39,005 nt of DNA. Source: Xanthobacter autotrophicus. GTDB taxonomy: Bacteria > Pseudomonadota > Alphaproteobacteria > Rhizobiales > Xanthobacteraceae. The translations under genes were made by a program, and so were the position numbers. Location: assembly GCF_029991245.1 (NCBI RefSeq), contig NZ_JAIVFO010000025.1, forward strand, positions 1 to 39,005, written 5' to 3'. Of this stretch, positions 16,308 to 24,522 are shown in pieces (position 1 is the stretch's first letter; each line of letters begins with the position of its first letter). The notes under the pieces were generated by a model. It saw nothing but the letters and a program-made list of their open reading frames with translations, ran no database searches and was not told the origin of the DNA.

Positions 16308-17642
16308 TCAGCCGCCGGCGCCGAGCTGCCGCAGCGGCCGTCCATCGAGCACATCGGCCTCGATCTCCTCCAGCCCCACGCGGCGCGTCTCCGGCACGAA
16401 CAGCACCGAGACCACCAGCGACAGCACGCAGACCACGAAGAAGATGCCGATGGTGCCCGCAAGGCCGATGCCCTGCACCACCGACAGGAAGGTGCCGGCG
16501 ACGATGCCGTTGAAGAGCCAGCTGGTGGCCGAGGCCACCGCGATGCCCCGCTCCCGGATGGCGGAGGGGAACAGCTCCGACATGAGCACATAGGGCAAGG
16601 GCCCGAGGCTGAGGGCGAAGGCGACGATGTAGGCGCACAGCCCCGCCAGCGCCACCCACGGCCAGTCGGCCAGCGCCGCGACGATGACGGCGCCAAGGCT
16701 CACCGCCATGGCCGCCGAACCCGCGATCAGCAGCGGCCGGCGGCCGAGCCGGTCCACCAGCGCCATGGCGGCAATGGTGGCGATGACGTTGAACAGGCCG
16801 AGGCCGAAGGTGGCGGCCAGCGCCGCGACCCCCGCCGGAAAGCCCAGCTCGGTGAAGATGTGCGGTGCGTAATAGAGTATGCCGTCGATGCCGGAGAAGT
16901 TCTGCAGCACGAACAGCACGCTGCACAGCACCAGCACTGCCCCGGTGGCGCCGCGGCCGAGCACGGCGCGCCAGTTGGCCCCGTCGGGTGCGCGCTCCTC
17001 CCCCATCTCGGCGGAGATGCCCAGCGCCCGGGCGGCCGCTTCCGCACGCGCGCTCATGCCCCTGGACCTGAGCCAGCGCGGGCTTTCGGGAAGCAGCAGG
17101 ACGATGGCGGCGCAGGCCACCGCGATCAGCACCCCGCCGCCCAGCATCTGCTGCCAGGAGGCGCGGCCGATCAGCGCCAGCGGCACCGCATAGCCGGCGA
17201 GGATGCCGACGGTGATGGCGAGCTGGAACAGGGAGACCACCGCCCCCCGGTGTCGCGCCGGCGTCACCTCCGCCGCATACATGGGCACCACCATGGACGA
17301 CAGGCCGACCCCGAGCCCGATGAGGATGCGGGCGGCCACCAGCATGCCCGCCCCGGGTGCAACGCCTTGTCCCAACGGAATGAGAATATAGCCGGCAATG
17401 GCCAGCAGGGCGGCGAGCAGGCAGGCGGGGCGTCGACCGATTCGCGCCGACACCGGCGCGGCGGCGGCGGCCCCCACGAAGCAGCCGACTAACAGGGAGG
17501 TCACCACCATCTCGGTGGCGCGGGTGGACAGGGCGAAAGCCTGGGCGATGGCCTCGACGACACCTGCGATGGATGCTGTGCTGAAACCAAACAGAATGCC
17601 GAACAGCAGCACGAGACTGGCCGTGAGCAGCAGCGTCTTCAT
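16308..17642 (-). CDS. MFS sugar porter, first copy
   Basis: Twelve-span major facilitator of the sugar porter family, 444 residues. Motifs in order are SARIGRRPACLL, EVTPARHRGAVVSLFQ, LPESPRWLRSRG, NFSGIDGILYYAPHIF (usual QQxSGINxxxYYxP, here with QN and ID), DRLGRRPLLIAG, SLGPLPYVLMSELFP and VPETRRVGLEEIE. ATG 17642 with CCGGAG upstream was chosen; the longer open frame has no family likeness. It is divergent from the aminotransferase gene, sharing a 158-bp intergenic region, and probably belongs to the same locus. Import is the norm for the family but export is possible. Confidence 0.9.
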   Translation of the reverse strand: MKTLLLTASLVLLFGILFGFSTASIAGVVEAIAQAFALSTRATEMVVTSLLVGCFVGAAAAAPVSARIGRRPACLLAALLAIAGYILIPLGQGVAPGAGMLVAARILIGLGVGLSSMVVPMYAAEVTPARHRGAVVSLFQLAITVGILAGYAVPLALIGRASWQQMLGGGVLIAVACAAIVLLLPESPRWLRSRGMSARAEAAARALGISAEMGEERAPDGANWRAVLGRGATGAVLVLCSVLFVLQNFSGIDGILYYAPHIFTELGFPAGVAALAATFGLGLFNVIATIAAMALVDRLGRRPLLIAGSAAMAVSLGAVIVAALADWPWVALAGLCAYIVAFALSLGPLPYVLMSELFPSAIRERGIAVASATSWLFNGIVAGTFLSVVQGIGLAGTIGIFFVVCVLSLVVSVLFVPETRRVGLEEIEADVLDGRPLRQLGAGG

Positions 17643-17800
17643 GAGGTCGCTCCGGAAGGTCCGCAGCCGCGGTGAGGTATTCCTTAGCCGCCACACGGAA
17701 AGGACTTGTAAGCTGCGGCGAGGCTGGAGCATAAGTACAGCAAAAATCCCGGCACGACAGTTTCCAATCGACAAATCCGGTATTCAGGGGAGAGCGCCAC

Positions 17801-19123
17801 GTGACTGCCTCGGCCGCTGCGCATGAGCACGCCAACCGTCTGGCCATCGAGGGGGGGGAGCCGGTCCGCAAGGCGCCGCTGCCGTGGGAGCTGCCCGGCG
17901 CCCACTGGATCGGCGACGAGGAGCTGGAGCTGGTCTCCCGCGTGGTGCGCGCCAAGAGCCCCTTCCGCTTCTATGGGCCGGACCTCCAGCACATGGTGGA
18001 CACCCTCGAGAAGGAGTGGTGCGCCGCGTTCGGCCACAAGCATGCGCTCGGCGTGTCCTCCGGGACGGCCGCCCTGTCCATCGCCATGTCCGCTCTTGAG
18101 ATCGGCCCCGGCGACGAAGTATTGGTGCCCGGCTATCTGTGGGTGAGCTGCGTGAGCGCCGTGGTGCGCGCCGGCGCAATCCCGCGCCTCGTGGACGTGG
18201 ACGACTGCTTCACCCTCGATCCCGCCGACGTGGAGCGCAAGATCGGCCCCAACACCCGCGCCGCGCTCATGGTGCACATGAGCGGGGCACCGGGGCGTGT
18301 GGCGGAGGTCGCCCGCATCTGCCGCGAGCGCGGCATCGGCCTCATCGAGGATTGCGCCCAGACCGCCGGCTCCAGCCAGAACGGCAAGGCCGTGGGCACT
18401 TTCGGCGACGTGGGCATCTTCTCGTTCCAGCTCAACAAGAACATGACCTCCGGCGACGGCGGCATGGTGGTGACCGAGCGCGACGACCTCTACCGCCGCA
18501 TCGTGGCGCTGCACGACCTCGGCTATCCGCGCAACGCCCAGGGCCGGCTCGACACCTCGGACGAGACCTGCCAGCTGTGGGGCGTCGGCGCCCGCATGTC
18601 GGAGCTGACCGGCGCCATGTGCCTCGCCCAGATGCGCAAGCTGCCGCAGATCACCGGCGCCATGCGCTCCGCCAAGTGGCGCATCCGCGACGCGCTGGAA
18701 GGCACGCCCGGCCTCGGCTTCCGCACCATTCCCGACCCGGCGGGCGACACCGGCCCCTTCCTCATCATGACGCTGAAGGACGAGGCCACGGCCCGCCGCT
18801 TCGTGGATGCGCTGCGCGCGGAAGGCATCGCCGGGCCGCCCGGCTCGCTGGCCTGCCTCACCATGCGGGAATGGGGCATGCACTGGTACTCGAACATTCC
18901 GAGCCTGGTGCACAAGCGGTCCGACAGCCGCGACGGCTTCCCCTGGACCCACCCTTCCAATGCGTTCGGTGCCGACTACAGCTATGCCGCCGGCGCCCTG
19001 CCCCATTGCGACGAGTTGAACGCCCGCGGCGCGCTGCTCACCATCGCCTCGACGCTCACGGCGCAGGACGTGGATGACATCATCACCGCCATGCGCAAGG
19101 TGGCGAAAGTCGTGCTGGCCTAG
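17801..19123 (+). CDS. DegT/DnrJ/EryC1/StrS (AHBA-synthase-like) PLP aminotransferase
   Basis: Fold-type I PLP enzyme of 440 residues in the family that transaminates keto-sugars and keto-cyclitols, usually with glutamate or glutamine. It opens with LAIEGGEPVRKAPLP, as in AHBA synthase and scyllo-inosose aminotransferase relatives. SSGTAALSIAM (residues 86-96) binds the cofactor phosphate, IEDCAQTAGS carries Asp184, which pairs with the pyridine nitrogen, and FSFQLNKNMTSGDGGM holds the Schiff-base Lys213. GTG 17801 follows GGGGAGAG. It lies between two sugar porters and upstream of a GMC dehydrogenase, pointing to amino-sugar or aminocyclitol metabolism. Substrate and direction are not determined. 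Confidence 0.92.
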   Translation: MTASAAAHEHANRLAIEGGEPVRKAPLPWELPGAHWIGDEELELVSRVVRAKSPFRFYGPDLQHMVDTLEKEWCAAFGHKHALGVSSGTAALSIAMSALEIGPGDEVLVPGYLWVSCVSAVVRAGAIPRLVDVDDCFTLDPADVERKIGPNTRAALMVHMSGAPGRVAEVARICRERGIGLIEDCAQTAGSSQNGKAVGTFGDVGIFSFQLNKNMTSGDGGMVVTERDDLYRRIVALHDLGYPRNAQGRLDTSDETCQLWGVGARMSELTGAMCLAQMRKLPQITGAMRSAKWRIRDALEGTPGLGFRTIPDPAGDTGPFLIMTLKDEATARRFVDALRAEGIAGPPGSLACLTMREWGMHWYSNIPSLVHKRSDSRDGFPWTHPSNAFGADYSYAAGALPHCDELNARGALLTIASTLTAQDVDDIITAMRKVAKVVLA

Positions 19124-19164
19124 AACACGCGTTCTCCATCTCTGATTGAAAGGGGCGATCCATC

Positions 19165-19188
19165 GATCGGATTTAAGTCAATCTGATC
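19165..19188. promoter_or_regulatory. 24-bp interrupted palindrome, candidate operator of the second sugar porter
   Basis: Arms GATC-N-GATT (19165-19173) and AATC-N-GATC (19180-19188) are reverse complements around a six-base centre. The site lies about 75 bases before the second sugar porter and overlaps a possible promoter (TTGAAA at 19146-19151 and a GATTTA-like -10). Its size suits a dimeric repressor, but the regulator is not in the window. Confidence 0.4.
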
Positions 19189-19260
19189 GGATCGCGCACC
19201 AAGCCCCGTCCGGGGTCCAGCACAACAAACACCAGAAACCGCACTTCGGGAGGGGCGCCC

Positions 19261-20631
19261 ATGATGTACCTCATCGCAGCCATAGCCGGCATTGCCGGGG
19301 CGCTGTTCGGCTTCGACGAAGGCGTCATCGCCGGCGCCCTCGCGCCGCTGCGCCGCGACCTCGGCATCGATCCCGTCGCCGAGGGTATGATGACGGCGGC
19401 GGTGCCGTTCGGCGCCTTCCTCGGCGCCATCGTCGCCGGCCGCCTCGCCTTGCCCCTGGGCCGGCGCCGGCTGCTGCTGGCCGCCGCCGTGCTGTTCGTG
19501 ATCGGCGCGCTCCTGAGCGGCCTCGCCTTCGGGCTGTGGACCCTCACCTTCGCCCGGCTGATCATCGGCCTCGGCGTCGGCGTCGCCGCCATGATGGCGC
19601 CGCTCTACATCTCCGAATGCGCGCCGGCGGCCCAGCGCGGCATGCTGGTCTCCATCTACCAGCTCGCCATCACCCTCGGCATCCTCGGCGCCTATGTGGT
19701 GGGCTACGCCTTCGACGAATCCTGGCGCTGGATGTTCGCGGTGGGCGCGGTGCCCGCCATCGCCCTGTTCGTGGGCATCTTCGGCCTGTCGGACACCCCG
19801 CGCTGGCTCGCGGTGCGCGGACGGGAAGCCGAGGCCCGCGCCGCGCTTGCCCGCATGCGCGAGAAGCCGGAGAGCGATCCCGCGGTGAAGGCCGAGTTCG
19901 CCGAGATCCGCGCCGGCGCGGTCCAGGACGAGACCCGCAAGGCGCGCCTGTCCGACCTGCTCACCCCCCGGGTGCGGCCGGCGCTCATCGTCGCCATGGG
20001 CCTGTTCCTGCTGCAGCAGCTCTCCGGCATCAACGCGGTGATCTATTACGCCCCCACCGTGTTCGAGCTGTCCGGCTTCAGCTCCACCACCACCCAGATC
20101 CTGGCCACCGCGGGCATCGGCGTGGTCAACGTGCTCATGACCATCGTCGGCATGATGCTCATCGACCGGCTGGGCCGGCGGCTGCTGCTGCTGATCGGCT
20201 TCGCCGGCACGGCGGTGGCGCTGGGCGTCATCGCCATCGGCGCCGCCACCGGCAGCGAGATGATGGGCAAGCTCGCCCTCGGCGGGCTGGTGCTCTACAT
20301 GGCCTCCTTCGCCGTCGCCATCGGCCCGCTGCCTTGGGTCATGATGTCGGAAGTCTTCCCGCTTGACGTGCGGGCGCTGGGCATGAGCATCGCCTCGCTG
20401 GTCAACTGGGGTTTCAACTTCCTGGTGGTGTTCAGCTTCCCGGTGCTGGTGGCCGAGTTCGGCCTGGCCGGCGTGTTCGGCCTCTATGCGGTGGTGTGCG
20501 TGGTCGGCCTCGCCTTCACCCAGTGGCTGGTGCCCGAAACCTCCGGCGTCAGCCTGGAGGAGATCGAGCGCCACCTCGACAGCGGCCGCCCCCTGCGGGA
20601 CCTCGGCCGCTTCACGCCCCGCGCCGCCTGA
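19261..20631 (+). CDS. MFS sugar porter, second copy (XylE/GalP-like)
   Basis: Twelve-span sugar:H+ symporter of 456 residues with canonical sugar-porter motifs: GALFGFDEGVIAGAL in helix 1, GRRRLLLAAAV, ECAPAAQRGMLVSIYQLAIT, SDTPRWLAVRGR, LLQQLSGINAVIYYAPTVFE in helix 7 (classic sugar-binding QQxSGIN), DRLGRRLLLLIG, GPLPWVMMSEVFP and VPETSGVSLEEIERHL. It keeps all binding motifs, unlike the first copy. The start ATG 19261 follows GGGAGGGG. The 114-aa gene begins 13 bases after its stop, and the GMC gene follows, so the three probably form one transcript. Confidence 0.93.
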   Translation: MMYLIAAIAGIAGALFGFDEGVIAGALAPLRRDLGIDPVAEGMMTAAVPFGAFLGAIVAGRLALPLGRRRLLLAAAVLFVIGALLSGLAFGLWTLTFARLIIGLGVGVAAMMAPLYISECAPAAQRGMLVSIYQLAITLGILGAYVVGYAFDESWRWMFAVGAVPAIALFVGIFGLSDTPRWLAVRGREAEARAALARMREKPESDPAVKAEFAEIRAGAVQDETRKARLSDLLTPRVRPALIVAMGLFLLQQLSGINAVIYYAPTVFELSGFSSTTTQILATAGIGVVNVLMTIVGMMLIDRLGRRLLLLIGFAGTAVALGVIAIGAATGSEMMGKLALGGLVLYMASFAVAIGPLPWVMMSEVFPLDVRALGMSIASLVNWGFNFLVVFSFPVLVAEFGLAGVFGLYAVVCVVGLAFTQWLVPETSGVSLEEIERHLDSGRPLRDLGRFTPRAA

Positions 20632-20644
20632 GGAGCGCCCAGCC

Positions 20645-20989
20645 ATGGCCAACCCTCCCGAAGCCGAAGCCGAAGCCGTGAGCCCCACCGCGGCGCCGCT
20701 CGATTTCGAGCGGCTCGTCGCGGCGGTGCTGCCGCTGGACCACTACCACCGCGAGCTGGAGCCGCTGCTGCCCGACCTGGTCCGCATCGTGATGCTCAAC
20801 GACCAGCTCAACGCCGCCTTCCGGCGCATCGCCGAACGCGCCGGCTTCACCGAGGGCGGCGACATCGGGCGCGCGCACCTGGGCGACGACGCAGCGGCGG
20901 TGCACACCTTCTTCGAATACGTTTATTTCGCCTCGCCGGCTTTCCTGAGCACGGTGGGCGAGTGGCCCCTGGGAGGCGTGCGTGGCTGA
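20645..20989 (+). CDS. Unrecognised 114-aa protein overlapping the GMC oxidoreductase gene
   Basis: I do not recognise a family. After a short Pro/Glu-rich N-terminus, the protein is predicted helical and acidic, with LDFERLVAAVLPLDHYHRELEPLLPDLVRIVMLNDQLNAAFRRIAE and a C-terminal aromatic part FFEYVYFASPAFLSTVGEWPLGG. No signal peptide, Tat motif, membrane helix or Cys cluster is seen. The ATG follows AGGAG and the stop lies inside the start of the GMC gene (8-base overlap), so the two are translationally coupled. A small accessory or chaperone-like subunit of the oxidoreductase is the simplest reading, by analogy with small subunits of gluconate- and sorbitol-type GMC dehydrogenases, but sequence likeness to those is not evident. 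Confidence 0.75.
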   Translation: MANPPEAEAEAVSPTAAPLDFERLVAAVLPLDHYHRELEPLLPDLVRIVMLNDQLNAAFRRIAERAGFTEGGDIGRAHLGDDAAAVHTFFEYVYFASPAFLSTVGEWPLGGVRG

Positions 20990-22628
20990 AGCGGCCCATT
21001 GCGATGTGATCGTCGTCGGCACCGGCGCCGGTGGCGGCATCCTCGCCTACGAACTCGCCAAGGCCGGCCTCAACGTGGTCTCCCTGGAGCAGGGCGGCCA
21101 GCTGGCGGACGACCACTTCAAGCGCATCGACCCGCCGGGCACCGCGCTCGACTTCGGCATCCGCGCCAACACGGTGTGGCCCGCCGAGCCCCACGACAGC
21201 CTGTTCGTCCATCCTTTGTTCGAGAAGGGCGAGGACGGCTCCACCGGCTGGCCGGAGGGCGGCTTCCGCCACTACCAGATCCTCCAGGTCAACGGCCTGC
21301 AGAACCTGTGGAACGGCGTGAGCGTGCGCTTTTCCGAGAAGGATTTCGCCGACTGGCCGTTCCGCTACGCGGAGCTGGCGCCGCACTATGACGCGGTGGA
21401 GCGCCGCATCGTGGTGTGCGGGACCAAGGAAGACATCCCCGAGCTGCCCGACGGCATCTATGTGACGCCCAAGCCCCTGCGGCCCGCCGACCATATGATC
21501 ATCGATGCGGTGAACGCCCTGGAGGAGCCCTACTCCCGCGCCATTCCCAACCGCAAGGCCATCGACACCCGTCCCGACAGCCCCAACGCCTGCACCTCCA
21601 CCGGCATCTGCACCTCCGGCTGCCCCACCGGCGCGGTCTACAAGTTCACCGCCCGCCTGCTGCCGGAGATCGCGAAGCTGCCGAACTACGAGCTGCGCAC
21701 CGGGGCCAAGGTGGTGCGGCTGCTGCGCGAGCCCGGCTCGCGCCGGGTCATGGGCGTGGAATATCGCGACATGGCCACCGGCGAATCGCGCCTGCTCACC
21801 GCCGACACGGTGGTGCTGGCCACCGGCGCCATCGAGAGCCCGCGCATCCTGTTCAACTCGGCCGACGACGTGGCCCCGGAGGGCATGGGCAACACCTTCG
21901 GCCAGCTCGGCCTGCGGCTGCAGGACAATCCCAAGTCCGTGCTCTCCACCTCCCTGTGGAAGCTGTGGGGCAGCGGGCGGGATTTCGACATCGGCTACGG
22001 CGACCTGCTGATCCTGCTGTCGCGGGGCACTCTGCCGGACGGGGAGGAATTCCCCTTCATCGGCCATGCCATCCACGGCGTGCCGGATGTACCGCATTAT
22101 CTCGTGGGCATGAAGCGCTTCCCGCCCTTCATGAAGGAGCGGCTGTCCCGCTTCATGTTCCACAGCTATGTGACGCTGGGCCTGTTCTGCGCCGGCGATC
22201 CCAACCCCGCCAACCGGGTGCGGCCGGCGGGCAGCTACGACCGCTTCGGCGTGCGCCATGTGACCGTGGACTTCGCCGCCTCCGCCAAGACGGACCGGAT
22301 GATGGACGCCATGGAAGCCTGGGGCCGCACCGTGCTGCGCCATGCGGGGGCCACCTCCATCTATCCGTCGCGGGACAATACCGGCACCGGCATCCATTAT
22401 GCCGGCACCACCGCCATCTCGGCGGACCCGGCCAAGGGCGTGGTGGACGCGGACCTGAAGTGCCACGACCTCGACAATGTCTATGTCTGCGACGGCGGCG
22501 TGGTGCCGGTGCTCCCCGACAAGCACCTCACCCTCACCATTATGGCCATGGCCCACCGCCTCGCCGGCCATCTGGTGGAGAAGGCCCGCTCCGGCGCGGC
22601 CGCCCCCGCCCAGCCGGCCCACGCCTGA
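20982..22628 (+). CDS. GMC family FAD-dependent oxidoreductase
   Basis: Glucose-methanol-choline family flavoenzyme of 548 residues, oxidising an alcohol or sugar hydroxyl to a carbonyl. The FAD fold begins CDVIVVGTGAGGGILAYELAKAGLNVVSLEQG. The middle has the cysteine-rich turn CTSTGICTSGCPTGAVYKF seen in bacterial gluconate-, fructose- and glucoside-3-dehydrogenase-type members, then TVVLATGAIESPRILFNS. The C-terminal catalytic part runs GTGIHYAGTTAISADPAKGVVD to VYVCDGGVVPVLPDKHLTLTIMAMA, with active-site His candidates in GIHYAG and DKHLT. There is no signal sequence. It starts with GTG, overlapping the 114-aa gene. Electron acceptor and substrate unknown. Confidence 0.92.
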   Translation: MAEAAHCDVIVVGTGAGGGILAYELAKAGLNVVSLEQGGQLADDHFKRIDPPGTALDFGIRANTVWPAEPHDSLFVHPLFEKGEDGSTGWPEGGFRHYQILQVNGLQNLWNGVSVRFSEKDFADWPFRYAELAPHYDAVERRIVVCGTKEDIPELPDGIYVTPKPLRPADHMIIDAVNALEEPYSRAIPNRKAIDTRPDSPNACTSTGICTSGCPTGAVYKFTARLLPEIAKLPNYELRTGAKVVRLLREPGSRRVMGVEYRDMATGESRLLTADTVVLATGAIESPRILFNSADDVAPEGMGNTFGQLGLRLQDNPKSVLSTSLWKLWGSGRDFDIGYGDLLILLSRGTLPDGEEFPFIGHAIHGVPDVPHYLVGMKRFPPFMKERLSRFMFHSYVTLGLFCAGDPNPANRVRPAGSYDRFGVRHVTVDFAASAKTDRMMDAMEAWGRTVLRHAGATSIYPSRDNTGTGIHYAGTTAISADPAKGVVDADLKCHDLDNVYVCDGGVVPVLPDKHLTLTIMAMAHRLAGHLVEKARSGAAAPAQPAHA

Positions 22629-22664
22629 GGCCCGAGCGCCGCTCGCCCGCCTGAAGCCCAAGAC

Positions 22665-22694
22665 CCCGCCTGAAGCCTTGCGACTTCAGGCGGG
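22665..22694. terminator. Bidirectional hairpin between the GMC and TauE genes
   Basis: CCCGCCTGAAG (22665-22675) pairs perfectly with CTTCAGGCGGG (22684-22694) around an 8-base loop. It sits 36 bases past the GMC stop and overlaps the stop codon of the convergent TauE gene, so it can serve both directions. The left arm is duplicated at 22646-22658. Confidence 0.65.
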
Positions 22695-23513
22695 CGCGGC
22701 GTCCTCGTGCCGCCAGATCTTGTAGGCCGACACCAGCAGGATGACGGCCAGGAGCGGCAGCAGCACCGCGTCCGGCACCAGGCCCAGCAACTGGCCGCCG
22801 ATGAGGGTCCCGGCCACCGAGCCCACGGACATGACGAGGACGAAGCGCCGGTTGCGGCCCAGCACGGCGAAGCTGCGGTCCTGGCTATAGCGGGCAAATC
22901 CCGCGAGCATGGTGGGCAGGCTGATGGCCAGCGACAGGCTGCCGGCCAGCTTGATGTCGAGCCCGAACAGCACCACCAGCGTGGGAATGAGCAATTCCCC
23001 GCCGGCCACCCCCAGCAGCGACGCGAAGATGCCGATGGCGAAGCCGCTGCCGGCCCCCGCCACCATCTGGACCCAGCCGTGCAGCAGCGGGTCGTGGGCG
23101 GCGGTGTCGTGCCACAGCGCCAGCACCCCGGCGATGGCGACGAGCAGCACCACGATCACTCGGTGCAGCGTCTGGGATTTCAGGCGCACCGCCCAGCCCG
23201 CCCCGATCCACGCACCGGCAAGACTCCCGGCGAGCAGGTCGAGGATGATCGGCCAGTGCGCCGCCACCTCCGCCAGCGGCACCGTGCGGGCGCGGAACGG
23301 GAGGGCGGTGGCCACCACCACCAGGCTCACGGCCTTGTTGAGGATCACCGCCTCCAGCCCCGAGAAGCCGAACGCCCCCATGAGCAGGGGCAGGCGGAAC
23401 TCGGCACCGCCGAGCCCGATCAGCCCGCCCAGCGTGCCGATGAGCGCCCCGCCCCCGAACACGCGCGGCACCGTGCGGCGGCCATCGCGATCCGGCCGGT
23501 CATCCCTGGACAT
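22686..23513 (-). CDS. TauE/SafE family sulfite/anion permease
   Basis: Inner-membrane protein of 275 residues with about eight hydrophobic segments in two related halves, as in the TauE/SafE (former DUF81) family that exports sulfite, sulfoacetate and similar anions. Characteristic stretches are GGALIGTLGGLIGLGGAEFRLPLLMGAF in the first half and GFAIGIFASLLGVAGGELLIPTLVVLFGLDIKLAGSLSLAISLPTMLAGFARY in the second. ATG 23513 has GGAG eight bases upstream. It is convergent with the GMC gene. No sulfur gene is nearby, so the substrate is open. Confidence 0.88.
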   Translation of the reverse strand: MSRDDRPDRDGRRTVPRVFGGGALIGTLGGLIGLGGAEFRLPLLMGAFGFSGLEAVILNKAVSLVVVATALPFRARTVPLAEVAAHWPIILDLLAGSLAGAWIGAGWAVRLKSQTLHRVIVVLLVAIAGVLALWHDTAAHDPLLHGWVQMVAGAGSGFAIGIFASLLGVAGGELLIPTLVVLFGLDIKLAGSLSLAISLPTMLAGFARYSQDRSFAVLGRNRRFVLVMSVGSVAGTLIGGQLLGLVPDAVLLPLLAVILLVSAYKIWRHEDAAPA

Positions 23514-23552
23514 TGCCGTGCTCCGGATCGCCCTTCGCCAGGGACCGCAGCG

Positions 23553-23885
23553 TCAGCGCCCGCCGCCGGCCGCGGGCGTGGCCGCGCCCATGACCGCCGA
23601 GATCAGCGCATTGATGCGTCCGAATGCAACGCGCGCCACCTCGTTGGCCCGCACCATGGCATCGACAGCGGCTTCCTGGTCCTGATTGGTATGGGCGGCG
23701 AGGGCCGCCACCAGCTCGCTCTGGCCGATGGCGAGATTGCGCAGGGCCAGCAGCAGATTGTCCAGATCGCCCTTGGTCAGCGTGAGCTGCAGCGGCGTGT
23801 CGTCGGCAAAGGTCTGCCAGCGCTCCAGAGCGGCGGGCGAAATCTGGGGCGCGTCGGTCTCGCCGGCCGCATTCTCCTGAACCAT
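23553..23885 (-). CDS. Small hypothetical helical protein, 110 aa
   Basis: I do not recognise the family. The protein is soluble, helical and acidic, with a central block ALERWQTFADDTPLQLTLTKGDLDNLLLALRNLAIGQSELVAALAAHTNQDQEAAVDAMVRANEVARVAFGRINALI. Heptad-like hydrophobic spacing suggests a helical bundle or coiled coil. ATG 23885 has GCGAGGA upstream; the longer open frame is very Arg-rich and not protein-like. A terminator for the upstream gene lies only about 40 bases before the start, so it probably has its own promoter. The C-terminal PAAGGGR is a flexible tail. Confidence 0.65.
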   Translation of the reverse strand: MVQENAAGETDAPQISPAALERWQTFADDTPLQLTLTKGDLDNLLLALRNLAIGQSELVAALAAHTNQDQEAAVDAMVRANEVARVAFGRINALISAVMGAATPAAGGGR

Positions 23886-23924
23886 GAAATCCTCGCTTGA
23901 AAAATGACGACGCAGCCGCGTCCT

Positions 23925-23956
23925 GAAAAGAAAAGACCGGCCTTTCCGGGCCGGCC
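23925..23956 (-). terminator. Rho-independent terminator of the VOC gene
   Basis: Read on the minus strand, CCGGCC (23954-23949) and GGCCGG (23942-23937) form a 6-bp GC stem around a six-base loop, followed by TCTTTTCTTTTC. Stem plus U-rich tail is the classic intrinsic terminator. It lies about 80 bases past the stop of the PhnB-like gene. Confidence 0.75.
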
Positions 23957-24033
23957 TCAATCTACACCCGAACGCCCGGGCACACACGGCGCCGTCGCCG
24001 CGCAGGCGGCGTTTCCTGTCACCTGAAGGCGCG

Positions 24034-24522
24034 CTATCCCGCCGCCGCCTGCTCCAGCGCGGCGACATCCAGCTTCACCATCTGGAACAGGGCCGCCATC
24101 ACTCGACGCGCCTTCGCCGGATCAGGATCGGACAGAAGCTGCGGGACGACGCGCGGCACGATCTGCCAGGCGACGCCCCAGCGATCGCGCAGCCAGCCGC
24201 ACTGCTCCTCCCGCCCCTCGGCGGTGAAGGCCGCCCACAGGCGGTCCACCTCCGTCTGGTCCTCGCAATCCACCTGGAAGGAGATGGCGTGGGTGTATTC
24301 CATCTTCTGCCCGCCATTGAGCGCGAGGAAGCGCTGGCCCGCGAGGGTGAACACCACCATCAGCACCGAGCCTTCCGGCCCGGACGGCCCCTCCATGGCG
24401 TTGCGGTGCACGCTGGCGATGGCACTGTCCGGGAACAGCGAGACATAGAAGCGTGCGGCGTCTTCCGCATCGCCGTCGAACCACAGGCAGGGCGAGATCT
24501 TCGGGGTCGAAATGGTGGCCAT
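24034..24522 (-). CDS. PhnB-like VOC (glyoxalase fold) family protein
   Basis: A 162-residue protein of the PhnB / 3-demethylubiquinone-9 methyltransferase-like branch of the vicinal oxygen chelate superfamily. The marks are ISPCLWFDGDAEDAARFYVSLFPDS, VHRNAMEGPSGPEGSVLMVVFTLAGQRFLALNGG, AISFQVDCEDQTEVDRLW, and CGWLRDRWGVAWQIVP near the C-terminus. Members of this branch are usually single-domain proteins of unknown activity despite the methyltransferase name. ATG 24522 has GCGAGGA in its leader. A 12-base sequence in its leader is identical to one before the neighbouring 110-aa gene. It ends in an intrinsic terminator. Confidence 0.85.
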   Translation of the reverse strand: MATISTPKISPCLWFDGDAEDAARFYVSLFPDSAIASVHRNAMEGPSGPEGSVLMVVFTLAGQRFLALNGGQKMEYTHAISFQVDCEDQTEVDRLWAAFTAEGREEQCGWLRDRWGVAWQIVPRVVPQLLSDPDPAKARRVMAALFQMVKLDVAALEQAAAG

